NCBI RefSeq assembly: GCF_030063305.1
Contig: NZ_JASISV010000001.1
Span: forward strand, 1,116,001-1,180,000
Source of the DNA: Salinibacterium sp. G-O1
GTDB taxonomy: Bacteria > Actinomycetota > Actinomycetes > Actinomycetales > Microbacteriaceae
DNA: 64,000 bases
Reading direction: 5' to 3'
Part shown: positions 55,074 through 64,000 of the stretch, in pieces
How positions within the stretch are numbered: position 1 is the stretch's first letter
How the letters are laid out: every line of letters starts with the position of its first letter
The notes under the pieces: model-generated
What the model was told of the DNA's origin: nothing
What the model saw: only the letters and a program-made list of their open reading frames with translations
Database searches by the model: none
Position numbers and translations under genes: made by a program

Positions 55074-55541
55074 ATGAATTTTGACCACCACTATGGCGTG
55101 CGTGTCGAGTGGACCGGCAACACCGGAGCCGGCACCACGGGCTATCGCGAATACAGCAGAGACAACCTGGTGTCGGCCGAGGGAAACCCGCGCATTGACG
55201 GCTCGGCAGACACACCTTTTCGTGGAACACCCGAGCGGTGGAATCCCGAACAATTGTTGCTGGCGTCGCTCAGTCAGTGCCACATGCTGAGCTACCTGCA
55301 CGTCGCTGTGAAGCACGGCATCGTCGTCACCGGCTACGTGGATGACGCCCAGGGCATCATGCAGCAGGTGGGGGAGGGCGGCCATTTCACGTCTGTGACC
55401 CTTCGGCCGACTGTCGTAATTTCGACGGGTGATCCGGCCGTCGCGCAGGCGATCCATGCGGAAGCGAGTGCGCTGTGCTTCATCGCCAGTTCGGTAAACT
55501 TCCCCGTACGCCACGAGCCGACCATCCGCGTCGAGTCGTAG
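55074..55541 (+). CDS. OsmC family peroxiredoxin-like protein
   Basis: A 155-residue OsmC/Ohr-fold protein. Both cysteines of the family are present: C69 (LASLSQCHMLSYL) and the later one in ALCFIASSVNFPV. Such proteins reduce organic hydroperoxides with thiols. The RGTPERWNPEQLL segment marks the OsmC-like rather than the Ohr subgroup. ATG start after GGAGG. Divergent from gabT with a 52-base gap. Confidence 0.9.
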   Translation: MNFDHHYGVRVEWTGNTGAGTTGYREYSRDNLVSAEGNPRIDGSADTPFRGTPERWNPEQLLLASLSQCHMLSYLHVAVKHGIVVTGYVDDAQGIMQQVGEGGHFTSVTLRPTVVISTGDPAVAQAIHAEASALCFIASSVNFPVRHEPTIRVES

Positions 55542-55608
55542 CGTTCACACTTCGTTCAGGAAAACTGCGTCAGTATTGCTCCGGACTTCCGATCAGAAAG
55601 GTGCCTCC

Positions 55609-56592
55609 TTGCGCATCGCTACAACCATGCTCGTTACCGCGGGGCTCGTCGTCACGCTCGCCGCGTGCTCTCCAACTTCTGAGGGCGACGCGTCGGCCGA
55701 CTGCACGCCGACACCCTCTGGCTCGATCTCGGATGCGGTAGAGGCGAGCGGCGACTTTGGCACCCTGCCCATCGTCATCTTCGACTCGCCCACGGCGGCC
55801 GAGACCACCGAGCGCACCGTCGCGATCAAGGGCGATGGTGACCGCGCCGTCGAGGGCGACACCATCAACGTGCAGTATTCGATCCTCAACGGCGCCACCG
55901 GCGTCAACATTGCGGGCACCGACTACACCGATGCCACCCTCAGCGCATTCCCCCTCAACGACAACCTGCTCCCCGGCTTTGTGAAAACCCTCGAGTGCTC
56001 GACGGTCGGATCCCGCGTGGTTGGCGTGATCCCTCCGGTTGACGCCTTCGGCGAGACCGGTTCTCCCGATCTCGGCATCGAACCCGGACAGGATCTTGTG
56101 TTTGTCGCCGACATCATCTCGATCGCAGCCCCGGAGCCGACAGGCGAACCGGCAGTGCCGGCGCTGCCCAAGGCTGACGGCGCAGAGCAGCCGGAAACCC
56201 CCGGATTCCCGAAGGTCGTCCTCGCGGACGACGGCCGACCGACCGTGACCATCCCCGACGAGGCTCCGCCGACCGAGCTGCAAATCGCCGTGCTCAAGAA
56301 GGGCGACGGCGCGGTGGTGCCCGAAGCTTCCGACGTCATCGTGCACTACCAGGGCATCAACTGGAACACGAAAGAGATCTTCGACGAGAGCTGGGCGCGA
56401 GGCGAACCGTCCCCGTTCAACACAGCGCAGGTCATCGCCGGCTTTACCAAGGCAATCGAGGGCCAGACCGTCGGGTCACAGGTCATCGTGATCATCCCCC
56501 CGGCAGAAGGCTACGGAGAAGCGGGTCGTCCACCGTCGATCGGCGGCACGGACACTCTCGTGTTCGTGGTCGACATCCTCGGTCTCGGCTAA
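55609..56592 (+). CDS. FKBP-type peptidyl-prolyl isomerase lipoprotein
   Basis: A 327-residue secreted protein: signal peptide with lipobox LAAC, a divergent first FKBP-like domain (about 60-175; [22 protein letters not shown]) and a recognisable second FKBP domain (about 220-327; [44 protein letters not shown]). It would fold proline-containing extracytoplasmic proteins. TTG 55609 is the start: AGAAAGG lies seven bases upstream and the signal peptide follows at once; a start at 55576 would add 11 residues before it. Confidence 0.92.
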   Translation: MRIATTMLVTAGLVVTLAACSPTSEGDASADCTPTPSGSISDAVEASGDFGTLPIVIFDSPTAAETTERTVAIKGDGDRAVEGDTINVQYSILNGATGVNIAGTDYTDATLSAFPLNDNLLPGFVKTLECSTVGSRVVGVIPPVDAFGETGSPDLGIEPGQDLVFVADIISIAAPEPTGEPAVPALPKADGAEQPETPGFPKVVLADDGRPTVTIPDEAPPTELQIAVLKKGDGAVVPEASDVIVHYQGINWNTKEIFDESWARGEPSPFNTAQVIAGFTKAIEGQTVGSQVIVIIPPAEGYGEAGRPPSIGGTDTLVFVVDILGLG

Positions 56593-56600
56593 CGGTCATC

Positions 56601-57683
56601 ATGCGTCGCGTCATCATCCTCGGGTCTACGGGTTCCATCGGAACCCAGGCGCTCGACGTGATTGCAGCGAACCCCCACCTCTTCGAGGTGGTGGGTCTCG
56701 TGGCGGGCAGCAATCGCGATGCGATGATGGCGCAGGCGGCAACCTTTGGCGTTGAGCACACGGGGCTCGGGGCCGACGAGGCGTGCCAGCTGGTTCGGGA
56801 TGTCCCGGCCGACGTCATCCTGAACGGCATCACCGGGTCGGTGGGGCTCGGCCCGACGCTCGCTGCCCTGGCGACCGGCGCAACTCTCGCCCTGGCGAAC
56901 AAGGAAAGCCTGATCGTGGGCGGCGACCTTGTGACGGCTGCATCGAAACCAGGGCAGATCGTTCCGGTCGACTCAGAGCACTCCGCAATCGCGCAGGCGC
57001 TGCGCTCCGGCAGAGCCGACGAGGTGCGACGGCTCGTGCTGACGGCATCCGGCGGACCGTTTCGGGGGCGCACGAGAGAATCACTCCGCGATGTGACGCC
57101 CCAGCAGGCGCTGGCGCATCCGACCTGGGACATGGGTCTCGTGGTCACCACAAACTCTTCGACCCTGGTCAATAAGGGCCTGGAAGTGATTGAGGCGCAC
57201 ATCCTGTTTGACGTACCGTACGACCGCATCGATGTGACGGTGCATCCCCAGTCGATCGTGCACTCGATGGTGGAGTTCATCGACGGGTCAACGATCGCTC
57301 AGGCGAGCCCGCCCGACATGCGACTGCCGATTTCGCTCGGCCTGGACTGGCCGAACCGGGTGGCCGGGGTCGGCGCACCGCTCGACTGGACTACCGCAAG
57401 CCAATGGAGCTTTGAACCGCTCGACTCCGAGGTATTTCCCGCGGTTGCACTGGCCAAACAGGTTGGGGAGGCTGGGTCGACGTTTCCCGCGGTGTTCAAC
57501 GCCGCGAACGAACAGGCGGTTCTCGCCTTCCACGCCGGCTCGATCGGATACCTCGACATCCTCGACACGGTGGCAGCGGTGGTCGACGCCCATAAGCCGC
57601 AGGGCATGGATCTCGACGCGGTCTACGACGCCGAACGATGGGCGCGTGAGCACGCAGATCGGCTGCTGACGACTCGCGGCTAG
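56601..57683 (+). CDS. dxr: 1-deoxy-D-xylulose 5-phosphate reductoisomerase
   Basis: Second step of the MEP isoprenoid pathway, making 2-C-methylerythritol 4-phosphate with NADPH. 360 residues. NADPH loop [14 protein letters not shown] at 8-21, [31 protein letters not shown] and HPTWDMG are DXR signatures. The ATG lies eight bases after the FKBP gene. The other MEP gene in the window is ispG. The stop overlaps the stop of the convergent lipoprotein gene by four bases. Confidence 0.97.
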   Translation: MRRVIILGSTGSIGTQALDVIAANPHLFEVVGLVAGSNRDAMMAQAATFGVEHTGLGADEACQLVRDVPADVILNGITGSVGLGPTLAALATGATLALANKESLIVGGDLVTAASKPGQIVPVDSEHSAIAQALRSGRADEVRRLVLTASGGPFRGRTRESLRDVTPQQALAHPTWDMGLVVTTNSSTLVNKGLEVIEAHILFDVPYDRIDVTVHPQSIVHSMVEFIDGSTIAQASPPDMRLPISLGLDWPNRVAGVGAPLDWTTASQWSFEPLDSEVFPAVALAKQVGEAGSTFPAVFNAANEQAVLAFHAGSIGYLDILDTVAAVVDAHKPQGMDLDAVYDAERWAREHADRLLTTRG

Positions 57684-58117
57684 TCGTCTTTGTTGTCCTT
57701 CTCCTGCTTTTCGGCCTCTTTTTGGGCCTCTTCGGCTGCTTTTTTGGCCTCTTCCGCAGCTTTTTTGGCCTCTTTGTCCGTCATCGGGGTTTCCTGGCTC
57801 ACCTCGGGGACGACCTCAACCTGAGCGGCGATCGCTTTTTCCAGGTCGGCGCGCACCAGGGCGATCGCGGCACTGATGCTGTCGAACCGAGACTGCTCGA
57901 CGGTGCCCTTGGCGTTGGCGTCGAGCAACGCCGCCTGCAGTTCGTCGAGGCGAGCCAGCGCAGAGACCGGGTCGCCAGCCGCCGACGCGTCGGTGACTGC
58001 CAGCACGCCATTCTGAAGCGACTCCGCCGTAGCGCCGACGTAGGGATCCTCCGGCGCTGTCGCGCACCCAGAGAGTAGAACGCATACTCCGAGAACGACG
58101 GCGATGATTTTGCGCAT
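57680..58117 (-). CDS. small helical lipoprotein with Lys/Glu/Ala tail
   Basis: A 145-residue putative lipoprotein of unknown function: signal peptide with lipobox LSGC, a helical core ([18 protein letters not shown], then [20 protein letters not shown]) and a charged tail built of KKAAEEA/EAEKQ repeats. At DNA level the tail comes from about three imperfect 21-bp repeats near 57720-57775. ATG 58117 forms TGATG with the stop of the kinase gene upstream, so the two are coupled and may act together at the membrane. Confidence 0.82.
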   Translation of the reverse strand: MRKIIAVVLGVCVLLSGCATAPEDPYVGATAESLQNGVLAVTDASAAGDPVSALARLDELQAALLDANAKGTVEQSRFDSISAAIALVRADLEKAIAAQVEVVPEVSQETPMTDKEAKKAAEEAKKAAEEAQKEAEKQEKDNKDD

Positions 58118-59334
58118 CACGGTGCCACACTTTCTTGCAACTGCGTCAGGTGGACGCCCAGATCGCCCTCGACCGCGGGATAGCTGACCTCGCTAGTGGT
58201 GTCGGATGATTCCGGGGCAGCGTCTGTAGCCTGGCCGGGTCGCACTGACCAGAGGCCCACCGCGGCGACGACAACGACGACGGCTATCGCCGCGATGACG
58301 CCCAGCTTTCCCCGAGCCGGGGATACAGCGGGGGATGAAGGGGTGGCGCGTGGTGCCACTGTGGGACGGTGCGATTGAAGCACTTCGGTGGCGCCCGGCG
58401 TGCTCGTCATCGGTTGAGTCGGCTGATCGGCATCCGCACCCGCAGCCACGGGGAGGATGAGCGTTGCCTCGGTCTCTGACAAGCCCTTCAGTGCCCGGGC
58501 GAACTCGGCAGCAGTAGTCCGCGAGGCGGGATCGCGCGTGGTCGCCGCGCGCAAAACCTCGATCCATTCCGGCTCCATATCGAGGGGGATCGGAGGGTCA
58601 CGGTGAATCCTGGCGAGGGAGGACTCGACAGCCGTACCGGGGAAGGCGCGTTCACCAGTGCGGCACTCGAGCAGTGTGAGGGCGAGGGAGTAGACGTCGC
58701 TCGGCGCCCCCACCGCGCCACCCTGGACCTGCTCTGGGCTCAGAAAGCTCGCGGTACCGATGAGGGTTCCGGTGGCGGTGAGGTGGGTCGAATCGATGAG
58801 GCGGGCGATCCCAAAATCAGCCAGTTTGGCGTGTACCGGATTCGAGGCGCCAGCGGCCCCGGCGAGCAGGATGTTGCCGGGCTTCACATCCCGGTGCACA
58901 ACACCCTTGCTATGGATGTAGGCCAGAGCTCCCGCGACATCGGCGCCGATGAGCGCAGCCGACCTCGAGTCGAGCGCGCCGCCCAGCATGCGCGTTCTCA
59001 GGTCGTCGCCGTCGACGAACTCCATAATAAGGAAGCTGTCTTCACCATCGATCGCAGCATCGAACAGGGTGACCAGATTGGGATGATTGAGGCTGGCGAG
59101 CAGGCTGGTCTCCTCCCGCTGGCGGCGGGCATCCTGGGCATGGGCCAGCCCGGTATGGAAAACCTTCACCGCAACAGTGCGACCCAACGACTCGTCGTCG
59201 GCTTTGAAGACGGACGCCATCCCGCCGCGACCAAGCAACTCGCGCAGCCTGTAACGGCCGGCGACGAGGCGGTCAGACGCGGAGTCGTCTGGACCCAAAT
59301 ATTCCACCGTCGGGTCGTCGTCAATGGTGCTCAC
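58117..59334 (-). CDS. transmembrane Ser/Thr protein kinase
   Basis: Hanks-type kinase of 405 residues. Kinase domain at about 27-285: LGRGGMASVFKA, VAVKVFH, VHRDVKPGNILL, LADFGIARL and the activation segment TATGTLIGTASFLSPEQ. Pro/Ala/Thr linker, one membrane helix (about 345-362) and a short 43-residue external tail ending LGVHLTQLQESVAP. No PASTA domains. GTG start at 59334. It shares an operon with the small lipoprotein and lies divergent from rip1. Confidence 0.93.
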   Translation of the reverse strand: MSTIDDDPTVEYLGPDDSASDRLVAGRYRLRELLGRGGMASVFKADDESLGRTVAVKVFHTGLAHAQDARRQREETSLLASLNHPNLVTLFDAAIDGEDSFLIMEFVDGDDLRTRMLGGALDSRSAALIGADVAGALAYIHSKGVVHRDVKPGNILLAGAAGASNPVHAKLADFGIARLIDSTHLTATGTLIGTASFLSPEQVQGGAVGAPSDVYSLALTLLECRTGERAFPGTAVESSLARIHRDPPIPLDMEPEWIEVLRAATTRDPASRTTAAEFARALKGLSETEATLILPVAAGADADQPTQPMTSTPGATEVLQSHRPTVAPRATPSSPAVSPARGKLGVIAAIAVVVVVAAVGLWSVRPGQATDAAPESSDTTSEVSYPAVEGDLGVHLTQLQESVAP

Positions 59335-59341
59335 CTTGCCG

Positions 59342-59347
59342 ATCGTA
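59342..59347 (-). promoter_or_regulatory. -10 box of the kinase/lipoprotein operon
   Basis: TACGAT on the minus strand ends seven bases before the GTG start; leaderless arrangement. Confidence 0.4.
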
Positions 59348-59426
59348 CCAATCGTGGGCGATTTGGATTACCCCTTGCATGAGGCGCTCCCAGCGTGCGC
59401 ACAGCGAGTTATCGAGATCACGCCGG

Positions 59427-59432
59427 TAATAT
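59427..59432 (+). promoter_or_regulatory. -10 box of the site-2 protease gene
   Basis: TAATAT ends six bases before GTG 59439, with no ribosome binding site; leaderless arrangement. Confidence 0.45.
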
Positions 59433-59438
59433 GGGCCA

Positions 59439-60797
59439 GTGGAAACCGTATTGCTCTATGTCCTCGGCATCGTGATCATCGTCATTGGTCTGGCCCTGTC
59501 GATCGGTCTCCACGAGCTGGGGCACCTGGTTCCCGCAAAGCTTTTCGGCGTTCGGGTGACCCAGTACATGATCGGGTTTGGCCCCACGATTTTCTCGCGA
59601 AAGCGCGGTGAGACCGAATACGGGGTCAAGGCGATCCCGCTCGGTGGCTACATCTCGATGGCTGGCATGTTCCCGCCGGCCAAAAAAGGCGACAGGTCGC
59701 GAACCGCGACGACTGGGGTGATGCAGAGCCTCGTACAGGAGGCTCGAACCTCGAGCGCCGACACCATGGTCGCCATCGACGAGACCACCGGCGACGAGAC
59801 CGTCGTCGACGAGAGTCGAGCGTTCTACAAGCTGCCCGTCTTCAAGCGAGTGATCATCATGCTCGGCGGGCCCTTCATGAATCTCGTGATCGCGATCCTG
59901 CTGTACGCCGTGCTCCTGACCGGTTTCGGTCTTGCACAGGCCAGCACGACCGTCGGCAGCGTCTCAGAGTGTGTTGTGCCGGCAACGAGTCAGCAGCAGG
60001 AGTGTGACGCGTCATCCGCGCCGTCTCCGGGTCTGGCAGCGGGGCTGATGCCTGGCGATCTGCTCGTGAGCATGAACGGCACGGCGATCACCAGCTGGGC
60101 GCAGGCCACCTCCATCATTCGGGCTTCGGCGGCGGATGACCTGTCGATCGTCGTGAACCGCGATGGATCAGACGTGACGCTCGCCGCGACACCCCTGCTG
60201 ACCGAACGCTATGTGTATGACGCACAGGGTGTGATTCAGAAGGACGCGAACGGTACCTCGATCACTGAAGAAGTTGGATTCCTCGGCATCGGCCCCGCCA
60301 CCGAGGTCGTTCAGCAGCCCATCACCGCGGTACTTCCCGCGGTGGGCGACAACATCTCGCGCGTGACGCACCTCATCCTGAACCTTCCGCAGCGCATGAT
60401 CGACGTCGTGAACGCCGCGTTCGGCCCCACGGAGCGCGACCCGAACGGTCCCATCAGCGTCGTCGGTGTCGGACGCCTCGCGGGGGAGATCACCAGTCTT
60501 AACACCATCCCGGTCGTCGAGCGGGCCTCGGCACTCGTCGGGCTTGTCGCGTCGCTGAATGTTGCGCTCATGGTCTTCAACCTCGTACCGCTGATGCCGC
60601 TGGATGGCGGACATGTCGCTGGTGCTTTGTTCGAGGGCATTCGCAGGTTCTTCGCGAAACTCTTCGGACGCAAGGACCCGGGACCGGTCGACGTCGCGAA
60701 GATCATTCCCCTGACATTCGTGGTCGCCTCGGTGCTCATCGTCATGAGCGCGATCCTGATTTACGCGGATATCGTCAAACCGATCTCCATCCTGTAG
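59439..60797 (+). CDS. M50 site-2 zinc metalloprotease (RseP/Rip1 family)
   Basis: Intramembrane protease that cuts anti-sigma factors or other membrane proteins. 452 residues; zinc motif HELGH at 25-29 in the first helix, a PDZ domain at about 180-275 (LAAGLMPGDLLVSMNG) and the third-ligand motif LMPLDGGHVAGALFEG near 380, with further membrane helices at about 140-165 and the C-terminus. GTG start. The setting upstream of ispG, and dxr nearby, is the mycobacterial dxr-rip1-gcpE order. Confidence 0.94.
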   Translation: METVLLYVLGIVIIVIGLALSIGLHELGHLVPAKLFGVRVTQYMIGFGPTIFSRKRGETEYGVKAIPLGGYISMAGMFPPAKKGDRSRTATTGVMQSLVQEARTSSADTMVAIDETTGDETVVDESRAFYKLPVFKRVIIMLGGPFMNLVIAILLYAVLLTGFGLAQASTTVGSVSECVVPATSQQQECDASSAPSPGLAAGLMPGDLLVSMNGTAITSWAQATSIIRASAADDLSIVVNRDGSDVTLAATPLLTERYVYDAQGVIQKDANGTSITEEVGFLGIGPATEVVQQPITAVLPAVGDNISRVTHLILNLPQRMIDVVNAAFGPTERDPNGPISVVGVGRLAGEITSLNTIPVVERASALVGLVASLNVALMVFNLVPLMPLDGGHVAGALFEGIRRFFAKLFGRKDPGPVDVAKIIPLTFVVASVLIVMSAILIYADIVKPISIL

Positions 60798-60839
60798 GCG
60801 TTCAGCACGTGGCCAGTCCGCCCGCGTAAGGTGGAGTCT

Positions 60840-61988
60840 GTGCCAGCTATCAATCTCGGTATCCCGAAGGTTCCAGAAACTCTCGCTCCCCGACGCAAGA
60901 CTCGTCAGATCCACGTCGGCAAAGTCGGGGTCGGCAGCGACTCGCAGGTAAGCGTGCAGTCGATGACGACGACTCAGACCACCAACATCAATGCGACTCT
61001 CCAGCAGATCGCAGAACTGACCGCGACGGGCTGCGACATCGTGCGCGTTGCCGTACCGCATCAGGATGACGCCGATGTGCTGCACATCATCGCAGGCAAG
61101 AGCCAGATCCCGGTGATCGCCGACATCCACTTCCAGCCCCGCTATGTGTTCACCGCTATTGATGCCGGTGTCGGGGCCGTGCGGGTGAACCCCGGAAACA
61201 TCCGCAAGTTCGACGACCAGGTTGGCAAGATCTCTGCTGCGGCAAAAGCTGCCGGTGTCAGCATCAGGATCGGTGTCAATGCGGGGTCCCTCGAGCCGAG
61301 CATCCTGCAGAAGTATGGCAAGGCAACGGCCGAGGCTCTCGTTGAAAGCGCAGTGTGGGAGGCCGGGCTCTTCGAGGAGCACGATTTTCACGACTTCAAG
61401 ATCTCCGTGAAGCACAACGACCCCATCGTCATGGTCAAGGCATACCGCCTGCTCGCCGAGCGGGGCGACTGGCCGTTGCATCTCGGGGTGACCGAAGCCG
61501 GTCCCGAGTTCCAGGGCACCATCAAGAGCGCGACAGCGTTCGGCATCCTGCTGTCGGAGGGGATCGGCGACACGATTCGCGTGTCTCTGTCAGCGCCCCC
61601 GGCCCAGGAGATCAAGGTCGGGTTGCAGATTCTGCAGTCGCTCAACCTGCGCGAGCGGAAGCTCGAGATCGTGTCATGCCCCAGCTGCGGTCGCGCCCAG
61701 GTAGACGTGTACCAGCTCGCCAATGATGTGACCGCCGGCCTCGAGAAGATGACTGTTCCGTTACGCGTGGCCGTGATGGGGTGCGTGGTCAACGGGCCGG
61801 GAGAGGCGCGCGAAGCCGACCTCGGAGTCGCCAGCGGCAACGGTCGCGGCCAAATTTTCGTCAAGGGCGAGGTCATTAAGACCGTGCCGGAAGCCGACAT
61901 TGTCGCGACCCTCATCGAGGAAGCAAACCGCCTTGCGGCCGAAATGCCGCCGGGAGCGACCGGATCGCCGCAGGTCGTCACGACCTGA
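60840..61988 (+). CDS. ispG: 4-hydroxy-3-methylbut-2-enyl diphosphate synthase
   Basis: Iron-sulfur enzyme of the MEP pathway making HMBPP. 382 residues, TIM barrel plus C-terminal [4Fe-4S] domain with C280 and C283 (SCPSCGRAQ) and C315 ([11 protein letters not shown]), the GPGEA glutamate being the fourth ligand. N-terminal [17 protein letters not shown] is typical. GTG 60840 is chosen over GTG 60831 because AAGGTGGAG then acts as its ribosome binding site. Confidence 0.96.
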   Translation: MPAINLGIPKVPETLAPRRKTRQIHVGKVGVGSDSQVSVQSMTTTQTTNINATLQQIAELTATGCDIVRVAVPHQDDADVLHIIAGKSQIPVIADIHFQPRYVFTAIDAGVGAVRVNPGNIRKFDDQVGKISAAAKAAGVSIRIGVNAGSLEPSILQKYGKATAEALVESAVWEAGLFEEHDFHDFKISVKHNDPIVMVKAYRLLAERGDWPLHLGVTEAGPEFQGTIKSATAFGILLSEGIGDTIRVSLSAPPAQEIKVGLQILQSLNLRERKLEIVSCPSCGRAQVDVYQLANDVTAGLEKMTVPLRVAVMGCVVNGPGEAREADLGVASGNGRGQIFVKGEVIKTVPEADIVATLIEEANRLAAEMPPGATGSPQVVTT

Positions 61989-62026
61989 TCGCAGATTCGT
62001 CGCAGGCTGGCGGTCGAATCCGCGGA

Positions 62027-62032
62027 TAGCAT
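62027..62032 (+). promoter_or_regulatory. -10 box of proS
   Basis: TAGCAT ends seven bases before GTG 62040, as expected for a leaderless proS transcript. It overlaps ATG 62031, which argues against that codon as the start. Confidence 0.4.
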
Positions 62033-62039
62033 GGAGGCC

Positions 62040-63833
62040 GTGTCTACTCGCCTCTCGCAACTTTTTGTCCGCACCCTCCGCGAAGATCCCGTTGATGCCG
62101 AGGTGGCCAGCCACCGGCTACTCGTGCGCGCGGGCTACATCCGTCGCCAGGCTCCCGGAGTTTTCGCGTGGCTGCCACTCGGGCTCAGGGTGCGTCGCAA
62201 GATTGAGGCGATCATTCGCGACGAGCTTGAATCGTTCGGCGCCCAGGAGGTGCTGTTCCCCGGCCTTCTTCCTCGCGAACCCTATGAGGTGACGAACCGG
62301 TGGACTGAGTACGGCGACGGACTCTTCCGACTGAAAGACCGCAAGGGTGCCGACTATCTGCTCGCGCCGACGCACGAGGAAGTTTTCACGCTGCTCGTGA
62401 AAGATCTCTATTCGAGCTACAAAGACCTGCCGCTCTCGCTGTACCAGATCCAGGACAAGTACCGCGATGAGGCGCGTCCCCGCGCCGGACTCCTGCGCGG
62501 GCGTGAGTTCTCGATGAAAGACAGCTACTCGTTCGACTACACCGACGCCGGGCTCGAGGTGTCGTACCAGCAGCACCGTGACGCCTATGAGCGCATCTTC
62601 CAGCGACTCGGCCTCGACTACGTGATCGTAAAGGCGGATGCCGGTGCGATGGGCGGGTCTCGGAGCGAGGAGTTTCTGCACCCCACCCCGGTTGGTGAAG
62701 ACACCTTCGTGCGGTCGGCCGGCGGATACGCCGCCAACGTCGAAGCGTTCACGACGGATGCACCCGCACCTCGCTCGCTCGATGGACTCTCACCCGCCGA
62801 AGTCCTCGATACTCCTGACACGCCCACTATCGCGACTCTCGTCGACGTGGCCAACCAGAAGCACGCTCGCGCCGACGGACCCGAATGGACAGCGGCAGAC
62901 ACACTGAAGTGCATAGTCCTCGCGTTGACAGCGCTCGACGGAACCCGCGAGCTGGTCGTTGTCGCCCTCCCCGGTGACCGCGACATCGACATGAAGCGCG
63001 CCGAGGTGGCGTTCGCCCCGGCCGAGGTCGAAGCGGCAAACGAGGCCGATTTCGCGAAGCATCCCGAGCTCGTCAAGGGCTACATCGGCCCATGGACCGC
63101 GGATCGGGCAATGCTGGGTGGGTCGGCAGAGGGCGAGCCCGCACGCTCCATCACCGGCATCCGGCTGCTGCTTGATCCTCGGGTGTCGGAAGGCACCGCC
63201 TGGGTCACCGGTGCGAACGAACACGGAAAGCACGTGTTCGGACTGGTGGCGGGCCGGGACTTCGTCGGTGACGGTGAAGTCCAGATTGGCTCCGTCGTCG
63301 CCGGCGACCCCGCGCCAGACGGATCGGGCCCTGTCGAGCTAGCGCGCGGTATGGAGATTGGGCACGTCTTCCAGCTCGGTCGTAAGTACGCGGAGGCCCT
63401 CGGACTGAAAGTTCTCGACGAGAACGGCAAGCTCGTCACGGTCACGATGGGGTCGTACGGAATCGGCGTGACCCGCATCCTGGCCGTTATCGCCGAGAGC
63501 AACAACGACGGCAAGGGACTGATCTGGCCGAAGAACGTCTCGCCCTTCGACGTGCACGTTGTCGTCGCCGGCAAGGATGCCGCGGTCATGGAGATCGCGG
63601 AGAGCCTCGTCGGGAATCTGGAAGCCGGCGGACTCGACGTGCTCTTCGACGATCGCCCCAAGGTGTCTCCTGGCGTCAAATTCGGCGACGCCGAGCTGCT
63701 GGGAGTTCCCCTGATCGTTATCGTGGGTCGGGATGCGCCAGAAGGCCGGGTCGAGCTCTGGAACCGCGCGACGGGCGAACGCACCTCGGTCAGCATCGAC
63801 GAGTTGGGTTCGGCACTGGCGGCACAGGCGTGA
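62040..63833 (+). CDS. proS: prolyl-tRNA synthetase
   Basis: Class II aminoacyl-tRNA synthetase for proline, 597 residues, bacterial type with the editing (INS) domain inserted between motifs 2 and 3 (about 230-400). N-terminal [20 protein letters not shown], motif 2 [15 protein letters not shown], motif 3 [13 protein letters not shown] and the C-terminal anticodon-binding domain are present. Start GTG 62040 ([15 protein letters not shown]) matches the common N-terminus. GTGA overlap with the next gene. Confidence 0.96.
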   Translation: MSTRLSQLFVRTLREDPVDAEVASHRLLVRAGYIRRQAPGVFAWLPLGLRVRRKIEAIIRDELESFGAQEVLFPGLLPREPYEVTNRWTEYGDGLFRLKDRKGADYLLAPTHEEVFTLLVKDLYSSYKDLPLSLYQIQDKYRDEARPRAGLLRGREFSMKDSYSFDYTDAGLEVSYQQHRDAYERIFQRLGLDYVIVKADAGAMGGSRSEEFLHPTPVGEDTFVRSAGGYAANVEAFTTDAPAPRSLDGLSPAEVLDTPDTPTIATLVDVANQKHARADGPEWTAADTLKCIVLALTALDGTRELVVVALPGDRDIDMKRAEVAFAPAEVEAANEADFAKHPELVKGYIGPWTADRAMLGGSAEGEPARSITGIRLLLDPRVSEGTAWVTGANEHGKHVFGLVAGRDFVGDGEVQIGSVVAGDPAPDGSGPVELARGMEIGHVFQLGRKYAEALGLKVLDENGKLVTVTMGSYGIGVTRILAVIAESNNDGKGLIWPKNVSPFDVHVVVAGKDAAVMEIAESLVGNLEAGGLDVLFDDRPKVSPGVKFGDAELLGVPLIVIVGRDAPEGRVELWNRATGERTSVSIDELGSALAAQA

Positions 63834-64000
63834 CCAGCACCCTCCCGGCGGCAGATCTCGCCAGGGCCACCGCGATCCTGAAGACCATCGGGGACGCCTA
63901 CGACACGAAGGTCGTCGGCCAGGCCAGCCTCAAGCGAAGCCTGCTCATCGGCCTCCTCACGGGCGGCCATGTGTTGCTCGAGAGCGTGCCAGGGCTCGCC
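63830..64000 (+). CDS. MoxR-family ATPase, N-terminal part (runs off the window)
   Basis: 57 codons from GTG 63830 (overlapping the proS stop) reach the window edge. The sequence [20 protein letters not shown] and LLESVPGLA is the start of a MoxR AAA+ ATPase just before Walker A. It is a second paralogue besides 38600 and would be followed by its partner genes beyond the window. Confidence 0.85.
   Translation, partial: MTSTLPAADLARATAILKTIGDAYDTKVVGQASLKRSLLIGLLTGGHVLLESVPGLA

Noticed and set aside
63830-64000. Idea that a second PFNA-type cluster begins after proS
   Set aside because: Only the first 57 codons of a MoxR gene are visible; MoxR genes occur in many settings, so the claim cannot be supported from this window.

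Overview
The window is ordinary chromosomal DNA of a high-GC Gram-positive bacterium, most likely a member of the Actinomycetota close to the family Microbacteriaceae. This is inferred from GC-rich third codon positions, many GTG/TTG starts, ATGA/GTGA/TGATG gene overlaps, the lysA-hom-thrC-thrB-rho-prfA-prmC order, and several genes whose -10 box lies only 6-9 bases before the start codon (leaderless mRNAs). I see no rRNA, tRNA, CRISPR array, insertion sequence or prophage.

Layout. 1-3983: threonine branch (lysA 3' end, hom, thrC, thrB). 4109-8176: rho, prfA, prmC. 8177-9411: a broken endonuclease-like gene framed by palindromic repeats whose outer arms form a 17-bp inverted repeat. 9458-12534: HAD hydrolase, threonylcarbamoyl-AMP synthase, WecA-type glycosyl-1-phosphate transferase, AtpI-like protein. 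12634-19571: complete F1Fo ATP synthase operon atpBEFHAGDC. 19598-24682: P-loop kinase, YaaA, the alkylation-repair pair ogt-tag, an aldo/keto reductase, a membrane-anchored HExxH protein and YceI. 24781-29627: putrescine catabolism (oxidase, aminotransferase, Lrp regulator, divergent aminobutyraldehyde dehydrogenase).

29644-44762 is the most distinctive block: FHA protein, PP2C phosphatase, Ser/Thr kinase with an external Fn3-like domain, a 1,967-residue Ig/Fn3-repeat surface protein, MoxR ATPase, DUF58 protein, a transglutaminase-fold membrane protein without its catalytic Cys and His, and a zinc-ribbon/Glu-Pro-repeat/FHA protein. The order kinase-Fn3-AAA-DUF58-transglutaminase matches the PFNA cluster known from Bifidobacterium, here enlarged by a phosphatase and two FHA proteins. 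A stand-alone EccC/FtsK-like ATPase follows (45564-48386) after an AlkD-like repair gene on the other strand.

48569-55021: spermidine/putrescine ABC transporter (potD, A, B, C), an asparaginase-like protein and gabT. With the 24.8-29.6 kb block this gives uptake of putrescine and conversion through aminobutyraldehyde and GABA to succinate semialdehyde. 55074-64000: OsmC protein, FKBP lipoprotein, dxr, a kinase/lipoprotein pair on the minus strand, the site-2 protease rip1/rseP, ispG, proS and the start of a second MoxR gene. dxr-rip1-ispG is a conserved actinobacterial order, here interrupted by the kinase/lipoprotein pair.
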